From: Onchidella celtica
Taxonomy: Eukaryota; Mollusca; Gastropoda; Systellommatophora; Onchidiidae
Assembly (NCBI GenBank): GCA_963931925.1
Contig: OZ007567.1
Span: forward strand, 90,624,998 to 90,688,997
Reading direction: 5' to 3'
DNA length: 64,000 nucleotides
In this document: positions 29,346 through 41,100 of the stretch, piece by piece
Layout: each line of letters starts with the position of its first letter
Position numbering within the stretch: position 1 is the first letter of the stretch
Program-made: the position numbers and the translations under genes
Notes under the pieces: generated by a model
Database searches by the model: none
Told to the model about the DNA's origin: nothing
The model's input: the letters and a program-made list of their open reading frames with translations, nothing else

Positions 29346-31500
29346 ATTTAATCAGACAGGACACTTTATTTTGACGACAATAATGTGGAATTTCTGGTGC
29401 TTTTTTCATTAAAAAAAAAAAAAAAGCCATATACCCTAAGATGTCGCCTTTTGATACATATTTTTAATAAGGAAAAAAGATAAAGTCGTAACAAGTTTTT
29501 TAATGTTCCTTTTCTACAAAGTGCGGCCGAATAAATAGACTGCCACAGACTAGACATAAACCTGAACAAGAAATGACGACCTTGATTCGTAGAACGCCCA
29601 CTGCTGAGGTACTTTGGTCGACATAATTATTAACGTGACGATATAAAGCTTCACTATATTTCTCTAAACTGAAAGCTGACGTACCCGCCACCCGAAGGTA
29701 ACACGTGAACGATTTCCTTTACGAATGAAAGAAAAAAAAAATATAATTCCCCATTGTACCGCCACCCGGTTCTGCTATGGTTTATGATACTCGATGAATA
29801 TGATATCTTCATATTCTAAGCGCAAGACAGGTCAAAATGTAAAATCATCGCCTTTTTATAATATGTTTACTTGAAATACCCTGTTGCTCAATAGAAAATC
29901 CAAGAGAACCGTCCTTTTGTGAAATGAATGCTAAGCAAATTCAAAGATATACAAAAGACCACCCTCAGCAAACCCGACGAGTTGGCAAGGAGACCAAAAT
30001 AATATTATGTTTCTTTATTCCCACCAATCCCGGCCCTAACCCCACCACATACCCCTAGTAGATGACTGCAGACTGCAATTTTTGTTCAGTTACAGTTTTG
30101 TTTCGCATATATATCAGATGCGCAGTAATATTGTGCCACAAAATATACCTTTCAGATAGGGTCAAACCGTTTCGTCTTTTCAGTGTTAGTCATGAACATG
30201 GGTCCCTTTATAATAATGGAATAAAGACATTATTTACTATTATAATAACAGAACATAGGCAATATTTACTTTGTAATAGCTGAATATGTGTGCATTTATG
30301 TGTGCATGTCTGTCTGAGTGTATGTGGGTGTGCATGTGTGTGTGTGAGTGAGTGAGTGAGTGGGTAAATCACCGCATGCATTAAAAAAAAAAACTGTCTT
30401 GGGACGGATCAACATAAATTGTTTTGCCCAGTCTCTTAATAGAATGAATAATAATCGTTACCTTTGCCAGAAGAAGATTCAGTGGGAGTCCTATAAGTTT
30501 AACTGACTCACTCCTGGTATTTTCTTTAGATGACCACAGCTCTCATAATGCCCATTCTGAAAGTCAAGGATCAGTACTATGAGGAAACTATCAGGCTATG
30601 AGTAAACATTGTGAGATATAGAAAAGTGCCAAATTATTGGAAATTTAGAAACAAACATTTTGTGTGTGTGTGTGTGCGTGCAATTTTCATGCAATATCGA
30701 ACTGAATATTTCTTCGTATGAACCGCTGACAGCGGCTTACAGTAATAAATCAGTTCAAATGGAACAAACAAAAAACAAAAGAACTGCTAGTCTGTGTGAC
30801 AGAAACAATGTATTCATGATAACTGGAGTAATAAGGATTATGAGAGTGCAAGTTTTGCTTTAATTGTTGTTCAGTCCATACCTAAAGAAACAAAGCAAGA
30901 CAAAAATCACAAAACGAAACAAAAACAAAAAGAAAACAAAATAATTTCACAATGTAGTTGGCTCTGCCCTAAAGTCGAGTAAACTTTAAAAAAATTTTTA
31001 TTTAGCTGGAGACGAGTAAATCGGTATATATAGCTGTTGGGTTTTGTTGTTGTTGTTGTTGTTGTTGTTGCTTTCGTTTTCGTTGAAGTGTACGTTTGTA
31101 ATCCTTCCCTACTCTCGACCCCCACCCTTGACCAAAAAGATAATTCTGATACAGCAAGATAAAATTAGGGGTCTCTGTTTCTAAGTTGTAAGTTATTGCA
31201 CTCCCCCCCCCCCCTATTCCCCCGTCCCGTTCCATATTAGTAATGCCTAAAACAGAATGGTTTCTAGCACATTCATGTGCTTGAACTAACAAGTAAAGCG
31301 CATTAATCTGCTTTGCCATACGGTAGGTCAACGTGTGCCAACTGCTTTTGACTGTCTTGACGCATGAAAAAACGAAAATGAGAAGAAGAAAAAAATTAGT
31401 CCAGGGACCGAATGGAAATGCAACCTTAGTGAAACGCAACGATGGGCGGGGCTGTGAAGTCACTATAGAAAGACCGCGGGTAAAATTCTGTCTGCGATTG
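29346..31500. other. Upstream flank of gene B
   Basis: No gene was recognised. It includes TG/TGTG-rich patches (30305-30361, 30658-30679), a (GTT)n run at 31043-31070 and a C run at 31203-31214. The last 60 bp lead into the TATA box. Confidence 0.5.
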
Positions 31501-31506
31501 TATAAA
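31501..31506 (+). promoter_or_regulatory. TATA box of gene B
   Basis: TATAAA lies 50 bp before the ATG at 31556. A start site about 25-30 bp downstream (near 31530) would leave a 5' UTR of only about 25 nt. Confidence 0.6.
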
Positions 31507-31555
31507 GGCTGGAACTTTCTTTGAAATTTTGTTACACGGACCCCAACCGTGCAAC

Positions 31556-31628
31556 ATGTCGCACGAAACTAGGACTTTTCTGTGTTTGTTTCTCCTGTCC
31601 TGTCTTACTGCCTTCTCTTTGCAACAAG
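31556..31628 (+). CDS. Gene B exon 1: signal peptide
   Basis: ATG 31556 begins MSHETRTFLCLF; the hydrophobic core continues LLSCLTAFSL and the exon ends QQ plus one base before GTATGA. A typical secretory leader, split from the mature protein by a phase-1 intron. An in-frame upstream leucine codon at 31529 is not needed. Confidence 0.8.
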
Positions 31629-34600
31629 GTATGATGAAAATGACACCACCATCATCATTTTTTGTTTATAGTTTTATCATTTTCAACCATCACTGTTTGT
31701 ATGATTTTTACTTTAACATTTTGATTTAAATGCTGATGGGTTAAAAAAAAAACCCAAACTGGCAGCTTTGAACTTACCAATAACTGGAAAGATGACACGA
31801 GCCAAAAAAAAAAAAGTTTTATATGAAGAGTTAAAATTAGTTTTTAGTCACGCAAGTGAATGAAAATTCAACTTACTTCTTGTTATCGTTTTCACCTAGA
31901 TGTATTAAGAAGAGATATAAATGAGACATTTTCACAGTCATGGATAATTGATTTCAGCAATTTATTAGTATTGCTTTTATTTCCTGAGATAATTTATTCA
32001 ATGCAATTATTCACGAGTCAAACGATGATGGCGAAAGCAAGCGAAAACTAAAATTAATCATAAATCACATAAAGATTTCCAAATATGATGCAGCACAGTT
32101 GACAGTCCGTCATTATCCCAGCTCTTCAAATGACCTGTTCCGGTTTTATTTTTGGAAGAAACCAGTGCTTCTCGCTCTTTAACAAAAAAACAAAAACAAA
32201 AAACTCGAGAAAACAGTTTAGCATTCTTAATGTCTTAACGAATATCTATATCCATATTTCATTCTGGTCTCATAGTACAACATACATAATATAGGTCGAT
32301 CATTTGATTCTCTTTATAAAATATGTTTGACTCAAGTTATTTGTGTTCTTATTTGTTATTTCCTAATGCATTTTTCATGATATCATTTCATTCACATATT
32401 TATCTATTTATTTACTTTTATTATTTATTTATTTATTTATAATTTACATATCTATTTATTTTATTTTTATGAAACGGGGAGTGTAAATTTTTAATAATAT
32501 CGCCCTAGCCTGTGTATTAAACATTCATATTGATGCCATGTGATCGTGCAAAAAATAAGTCACCGTAAAAGTATATATATGGTATAGATAGCTGTAAATG
32601 GTGAACTTTTTTAAACTCCTCACGGATATGCTGGCTAGCGTCGTCCAACGGAGTTCCAAGATAGGGGAGCTCAAATAGACCGAGAAAGGCCCAAAAGTGG
32701 CCGTTGTCGTGCTGACGCACCTTGAAGGTCAAATTCAACTCAAACTGAAAAATTCAGTTGTTTAAAGTGCTAAAATTTCCTTGTTTGACTTTCCAGAATA
32801 TTTTGCGAGAGTGTCTAGATTAAATTGTTTGTTTTAAAGTCACAACTCATCTCTCACACCACGTTATCATGGAAACAACAAAAATGGCGGCCATACAGGA
32901 TTATCAGAAATGAGAAAAGTCCAAAATTTGAAAGTGGATTGTCTCTAGGTCAGTGTGGATTTTTTGTTTAGAAGCATAAATGCCCTTAATATTGCTGCGT
33001 CAGGACTGTAAAACCTGGAAATCTGCTGTGACGAATGCGCTACTGTGACTTTCAAATACCGCCTGCATTGGGGCAAAGAGCGTTACGAAATAAATAACGC
33101 TCGGTAGACTCTTCGATGGTACAGCCTTATAGAATACATAATATATCATAAGCACCCATTTATACCTTTAATAAATGTAGCCCAGAGAAGATGAGAAGTA
33201 GAGCATAACTTTGGAAACTTTTCCTCTAGTTCGGCGTCATTGTACTCGTCAAAAGTAAATGGTAGACAAACTGTAAGGGGGTCTAGTTCCTTTTGGGGCA
33301 CATCGCCCGAATAAAGGCCATTCTAATGTAGGTTTACTTTGAGGAGATTGTACAATAAAAGGGTCTAGGTATATTGAGGAGGTATTCCAGAGAACCATAT
33401 TATAAAAAAAAACTACCCAGAGGATTAACTGACCAGGGTAAGGGGGGAGGCCCTCCGTGACTTTGCACCCTCCCCCCTCTCCCCCCCCCCCCCCACGCGC
33501 ACTGATGTTTCTAATGACGCCTTTTTGAATCGCCTTTCTGAGTCCTCTGTTCAGGCTTTGTGCCTCAAACGGATCTCCTCCTGAACTCGCAAACTAGCAG
33601 TTGACTGAGAGATAATCAAGTTCTGACGGTGATAAAGCTAGCTTTCGGCCCCTACAGTCATCCATCTTAGACATTAGGGCTTTCCTTGCTGTTATAAGGG
33701 GCAATCCCAGTCCCCCATTTCCACTCAGGTAAATGTCAAAAATACACACACACACACTAAAAGCGAGAGAAGTGTTTTCGCAAATAAGGAAGACAACTAT
33801 ATAATATTCTCAAAGAATGAAAATAAAATAAACTATATTAGCCTTCGGCCATAAAAGATCTTCATCAGTTGTAAAAAAAAAAAAAGTTTTAATATTGAAA
33901 CTTTTTTTTAGACAGAATTTGCTAAAATAAGTAAATGAATACGAATGATCTACTTCGCTGTCTTTCCTGTAGTTGCTCCAAAGACACAGAATCAACATAG
34001 CCCTGCTGGGACCCCACAGCTTTCCGTGTCTTTAAACAAAAATTGTCCCCCATTCCACGGGCACCGAGGGAATTGTTGAATCCGTGGTTCCTCAAACATT
34101 AATTTCAATGTCATTAGATGGATCCCCTGCTAGATGAGAAACGCTAATTAAATTTTGATAGAGAGAAATATAAATATGCTGAGACTATAAGTGCAGGCAA
34201 GAACAAATCGTCGGTTCAGTACAAGTGATTATTTAAATGCACTTCTTTGTAAAAATGGAAATAATCACTTCTTGCATTGAACCCACGAAATACGACCTTA
34301 TGGTTGACAGTTTTTCATGCGTAGATAATGCTACATCCATTGACATTAGTTTTTTGGATGACTCGTTGTTGATCTTTTGTCATTGTTGAAATTATCACTC
34401 TTTGTGTGCAATGTCTATCCGTTAGTAATAAACATTCATAAATCAGAGCATGCGCACAGTAGTGTCTGTAGATTTTTGTTAATATCATTTTATTAAAAAG
34501 GGGATGAGATGAATGAGAAAAGAGAAGAGAATGAAGAGAGGAATAAGAAATATGGAAGACAACAAGACAGCAAACAATAACAACAACAAAACTTGAAGGC

Positions 34601-35089
34601 CAAGGAGAAAAGGCTGCAAAGAAAACGATACAACTTGTAAAAACACGGATTGTGTCATCAGACATTTTGCAAACCAGTTCATTCCACAAAGATTGATTTT
34701 GAATTTTCAACCTGATTTGACATGAAGTGTCTTATAAATGGACCATGTAAATTGAATGTATTCCTCTTTAAAAAGAACGTAGAAAGCAGCAATGTTCCCG
34801 ATGTCTAGAAATTGTCGATCTGTAAAACTTTACACGTCGGTGAATGGTTACTGCTTTCTCGTTTTTGTGAAGCATGATGGAAATGACGTTTGCAAGTGTT
34901 TCACATCAAGGTTATCTGTTTTATCGAACTGTTTCTCTACTGTACCCATTTTGGTAGAATGTTATTATTTCACAAAATTAGACTTTCGTGTACAAAAGTG
35001 TGTTATTCAGTGATGTCTATAAATGAGAGTGATTCGAATGGTTTATTTCAAAGGGAGAAAGGGAGAAAATGGGGAGGGGGTGTGGTGTG

Positions 35090-35150
<61 letters not shown>

Positions 35151-38100
35151 GAACTTGGGAAACAATAAAAAGCATACACACATTTAGAATGACACTTAGA
35201 AGTTGAGTTAAATATATCCCCTTTCCACACAAATAGTTGGATGATAGGTTTATGGATCTTGATGAGCTCTCATTTTTCTCGCGCTTGCTAATTCACTTCA
35301 TTCCTTGTTGCAGGAGGCAGTGCAAGCGGTAGTGATGGATCACCTACAGGCACTGGGGGTAAGAGTCACAAACAACATTATTTGGCTATTGGAGCTACGA
35401 CACACCAGTCGTATAAAGGCGTTGTTGATAAGGCGCGAAAATACTTTACCGTTGAATTCACTGAGACAAGTGCCCGCGGGCAATCGTGACAAACTCTCTT
35501 GAGTCCAGTTATCGAGTTCATTCAGGCGTCATCAACTCGTACATTTGTACGACCAGTGCGCCGTAGCTCTAATCTCGTGGGCCCCAAGTTTGCTGACAGA
35601 TAACTTTGAAGGATTTTGAAAGTACCGTTCACATTTATTTGGAATCCACACTATCATGTCCCAGATCACTTCATGGTTCATCTATCTGTCTGTTTGTCCA
35701 TTCATCTATCAATACTCATGGTGACCCCGTTGCTGGTCTTTTGATAACGGTTGCCTTATTCGTCTTTAGCGAAGACTGCCAAAAAAAAATTGGTCGCCAA
35801 CATCAAGAAATCTCCCTCACTTTGTACATCTCATCGATAATCGCTACTTTGAGATTGCTGCTGTTTGTGTACTAGTACTGGTACTATTTTAAATAAGGAT
35901 GATATTACTGCTATTACCAAACTTCCGATAAAGATAGTAATTGATGATAATAATGTCATGATGCTAATTATTATGATAGGCTATATCAATGAAGATAACA
36001 ATGACCAACAGCCTGGTAGTCATTGTGAATGTTAGGTGCACGGATACACTCACTCTGAACGTTGAGAGCACTGCAGACACAAAACATAAGCCGCAATATC
36101 AAACTGATGTTAACACTTTTTAGCAGCTCAAGTTCACAACGGGTTCTTTACATCTGTGTTGCACCAATTCATCCCTACCGGCAGAAATACCACAAAATTT
36201 GTATGCTTACGTAGCTTTTCTTTTCATGTAAGTTATGGCAGTCTCTTTTATCGTTCAGAGACCGCCTATGCTATTCGCACGTTTTCAGTTTTTGCCGTGT
36301 CAAGTGCTACACTTATTATTATTATTATTAGATGCACTTAAGCCTTTTCAAACTAAATAAGAGACCAGATTTCGAAGCAAGGCACAAAATAAAAGCATAA
36401 AATTGGCAAAGAGACCCCGTCAAGCAATATTATTCCTGTAACTAGAGTTGTTCCCCAAACAAAACACTGCAAGACAACAATATCTCATTGACATTTTTTT
36501 TGTTGTTGTTGTTGTTGTAGGCTATACAGTTTTAATCGCAAAAGTATAAATGACCAAAAAAAAAAGAAGTGACATTTCAGAGACAGTTTGAGCAAACAGC
36601 ATTAGGGGTGGAACAGATCAAGGCTAGCGTGAGCGTCAGACCGGTGGTTCGCCGTCCAGAAAGTTTGCTTCACGCTAACACAATAGGCATTGCCCACACC
36701 GCGTCTCACCGGGATGCAGCGGGCAGTGCCTATTGTGCTAGTGAGGCAACATTTATGGGCGGCAAGCCACCCATCTGGCACCTACTCCAGCCTGGGTCTC
36801 TTTCACTCTGTGCTGAACTGACAGGATCACATCCAGCACAGTCACCGCGGTCACAGCAGCCGCCACCCGGTATTTTTACCCCTATTTGGCGCAGAGTCAC
36901 TCCCACCAACTGCAGTTCCACCACTACCACATAAGCATCACCAGCATCGCCTCCACAACCACTACTGGAGTAGAGAAAAATTTAAAGCACCGCTTAAATT
37001 TCCTTCTTCCACCATATGAACGGAGGCAAAGGAATTCCTCAGCGCCAGGATACAAACAGTTAATTGAAATAATGTTGCCCCTAGTGCCGAATATTCGTTG
37101 CAGCTCGCTTTGTCGAAAAACAAACAATCAAACAACGTATTTTTAAAATACCGTCACAAAATCTCTTGCAGGAAGCAGAGTGTTTCAGTGAAATTGAAAA
37201 AAAAACAACTATAGTTCTGTTTTTGCCAAAATCAGTCGCTGATTGAAAGTTATCTAGTGGCCAACTCCAGGTGGGGTTCTCGCGCTGGCGCCAAAGCTAA
37301 CAATCTTAATAATATTATTAGCCGAGGACTGGCCGCCCCGCAGGCGTCCAAAAAAGAAAAACCCGCACGAGTGAGATCAGTTTCTGCGACGGGCACCTTC
37401 CACTCCATGTTCTGTGAACCCAGCAATGGCTCATAGTCCGCTTTTACTGCTCGGTGGCAATGTCTGTTGTAGACGCTCCCATAATCACCACCGAACAGCA
37501 AAACAAACTTTCAAATTCTAGACAAATTATGAAATGAGAATGTTATTCAAACCTACAAGCAAAATCACGAAAAACGATAAGTAAATTATAAAAGGAGAAC
37601 TTGAATTTAAAACTTGAAACCGTTCAGTAAACTGGGTCCTATGTATTCTACTACGATGTGGATGGTAAGCAAACAGACTTTTAAATGTCTTTTCAAGATT
37701 TTTCTAGCTTACGAGGCACTGGTACGTGGTCTTGTGAATAGATTCTGCCATAGAGATACTATCTCTATTAGAATTATTAGAAAAGAAGCACTGGGAAAGA
37801 AAGAGAATAATAATTATTTTTTTTCAAAGCGGGGGCGGGAGAGAGCGGGACGGAAGGGTAAAGTGTCGGTTACGTTGAAAATTATTTTGATTCACTATGA
37901 AAACGTTGTCCTCAATTCTTTCCAACTATAGGTGTCAAATTAATTCGTTGAGAATGTGCAAAAAAAGAAATGAAAAATCTAGGAACTGCGATAATAAATG
38001 CCCAGATCTGTAAACTGTAAACTGCAGAGGAATCATAGCAAGACATTTGATTATGAACTACCCTGATCAATAAAGAAATCATGGCAAGAAAAAATAAATA

Positions 38101-41100
38101 ACTAGAAATAGGCCAACAAACAAAAACAAACAAAAAATCAGTAAAAACTGCCCGGATACATTTGTGTAAGACTATTGCACGTGAACTATGCACGTGAACT
38201 TGACGTAAACCCACAATTGGGTTAACTGTTACAGACCAGCGAAAGCTGCAGCTTTTCCATTGTGTAAAGATATCCTTAATTTGAAAATGCCCTGCAGAAA
38301 TTTCGGAGTTCTTGTTGCCTTTGTATCTATTTTTGTGTCCATCTGTTTTGCAGTCAGAGCCAGAAAAATAGATGGTTTTGATTTTCTGACACCCCCTCCC
38401 CTTTTCTCTTTTTAAAATTGTACGCATAAATACTGAGAAATACTCAGGATAATTTATTTAAAGGGACATGTCACAGGTGAATGCCCGACAGGTAAATGAA
38501 CTGAATATTGTTGAACTTTGGCTCCCCAAACTTTCTGGATAATATTGCCTTCGGTTTGGCTCTATGAACATCATTCATGTGTAATTATTTTGTACCTTTC
38601 AAAAGTTATGCCTGAGCGTGCCGATTAAAAAGCAAAACACAGCAAAGGCACAATCGGAAATTACAAAGACCCTATACACCCCCATAGAACGTTTGCAATA
38701 ATAGACTGCTTTCATTCTTCCTTCTTTTCAACCGCAGCCGAATCCAGCGCTGCAAACTGAATGGCACACCTCCACAGTCGTGCCTGTGAATGAAAAAGTG
38801 ATCTGATTTTGAGAAATTTGTGTTCGATTTTTTTTGTCTTTGATTTAAATGGTAGGCCGAGAAAAACGGCATCAAATACTGTGTTTATTTCGTCTTAACC
38901 TTTACTCCGCTAAGGGCTGGACGGTCCTGTATACCCTTTGAGGTTGCCGCAGTTTTCTGACAAAAATGGAGTTAAACCTCTGTTTTATTCATGCCCATAA
39001 TTGTTTTCGCAGAAAATCTCTCCTTTTTTGCCTTTATTTTTTTTATCACGAACACATTTTTGTCACTAGCCTGGTTATTTGGCACTTTGAGAGGCAGAAC
39101 AATAATTAAAAAACCAAACAATAATAATGTAACATATACGCTAAAACATAGCAGAAGCAATGCTCATTATGATTAAAGTTATTAACATAGTAATTTATCA
39201 ATTCTTCCACCAGTTTAAAAGATGATTTAAATTGTGTTTCTTTCCACTGCAGTGGTGACAACCAACAGTTCCTCAACGACTGTCGTGACATCGAATTCGA
39301 CCACCCAAACCAATGTGACCATCATCACTGTCACCAATACCACGACAATTTCGTCGTCGAACTCCTCCTCATCTTCGAACTCCTCCTCATCTTCGAACTC
39401 CTCCTCATCTTCGAACTCCACCTCATCTTCGAACTCCACCTCATCTTCGAACTCCACCTCATCTTCGAGCACAAACACAACGAGCAGCGGTATAGAACTT
39501 TTGATTTCTAGATATTATACTATTATTCTTTATGGGAGTAAAATCTGTCAGATCTTTAAAAAAAAAAAAGACAGACAGGCAGGATGCAAGCAGGCAGGCA
39601 GGCAGGCAGACAGACAGACAGACAAACAAACAGGCAGGCAGGCAGGCAAGTACACAGACAGATGTTTAGATAAGACTTGACAGGATCAGACAGACTAAAT
39701 TAGTTGAGTTTCGCGTTAGAATAAGTGGACAGTCCTCAGGAAAAGTAGCAAGTCTACGTTGTGTTTTTATTTTGACTTCCTTTTGTTTGCCTGTTGTAAA
39801 ATGCTGTTGCTAACTTCCGTTTTGTGGAACGGTAAGAGGAAAACGATTTCCAAAATTAGAAAGAAGTCATTAAATTGGGAAATCTTGAAAAGCATAGGTG
39901 TTGCATTTTCACATTAAGACATCGAGCCAGGTGAGAAAGATATCTGAATAATACTGACCCTAGGCTGTGCCCCGAAACACCGATTTATAACTGCCAGAAC
40001 TCTGGATCTTCAAAACCAAAGGTCTTTCCACGACATTCATTTGTTTTTCTTCTTTTGTATATATTAAAATATCTGTATAAATTTGCATAATTGGCCGTGT
40101 TTAATTGACAAATGCAGTAATGTGGGATGCACGACCCGGGACTGTGTGGCATTTGTGTTTAACAGACACCATTCCGTATTTATGTGCTCATAAAGAGAAA
40201 ACAAATTGTTACTTAAATGTACCTTTATTTTCAGAGGAAACACTGTCTTTCCTGTACTATCGAGTTGGTAAGTCCTATTTCACTCTATTCGTCCCCCAGT
40301 TCCTGATTCTTTGCTCCATATTATTTCAGTTGTCTTACCAATTTCTCTATCGAACTATTAATATTTTTTTTGTACCGTTCTTGGCTTCTGCAATAAATTT
40401 ACCCCTCAGTCTATCCTCAACCCTTTTGTCTGTGCATATGCACATGTCATCGCTCGACCATCCATCCACTGAATCATGCATTGGTGCATTTTTATCAAGA
40501 CAATAAATAGGATCTCATTAGCTCAGAAGCAGTTTTGCCCCGGCATACTCGTAATTCTGAAAACTATTTTGAATTTAAAGTAAAAGTAAATACCAATTGT
40601 AAGCATAATTCATGTGAATCACTTCATTTCTTTGTCAAAATTCAAGACAAAAACAAATCGCACACCTTGCAATCAAAGAAACAATCAAATCTTCTCTGTT
40701 TATACTATCATCACTGATCTGAAAATGTTTCGAATTTCCAATGTATTTTTCTTCCAAAGTTTTATTTCAAAATAGAGCACAGCCAATGCTATTCCCGATT
40801 ATTGTCCAGAACCTAATCCATCTGTCTCCTTGTGATCTTTCTGCTTCAAAACAACAGCAATAACAATAACAGCAACAATCTATGACGGAAATAGAGTTGG
40901 GTTTTGAATAATTCTTTTGGTACACGATTTCCCTTAGTCCACAAGAACGAAGCTCAGTCTCCACGTGATTTTTGTTTTGTCTTTACAGAGCAGAGATGGA
41001 CCTATTCCCAATGGATCGCTTACTTCCTGCGAGGTAGGAGTGTCAAGGTTTTATTTTTAGCCGAGGGTGACCAGATTTGAGATCCCTTAGTCAGGTCACT

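Larger units (their letters stand above)
31629..35313. other. Intron 1 of gene B
   Basis: 3.7 kb, A/T-rich, with a TTTA-type repeat (32398-32465), a C run and an AG microsatellite (35091-35146). No nested gene was recognised. Confidence 0.5.

Noticed and set aside
35017-35232. Ser/Leu and Arg/Glu frames
   Set aside because: (AG)n microsatellite.
36569-36934. Plus-strand frame of 121 codons
   Set aside because: Lies across the palindromic MITE; no splice or codon evidence.
38459-38480. DNA-transposon-like end TTAAAGGGACATGTCAC
   Set aside because: No partner end seen within the following 1 kb.
39227-39478. Minus-strand Glu/Phe-rich frame of 83 codons
   Set aside because: Antisense shadow of the Ser/Asn coding repeat in exon 3 of gene B, which has splice sites and matching phase.
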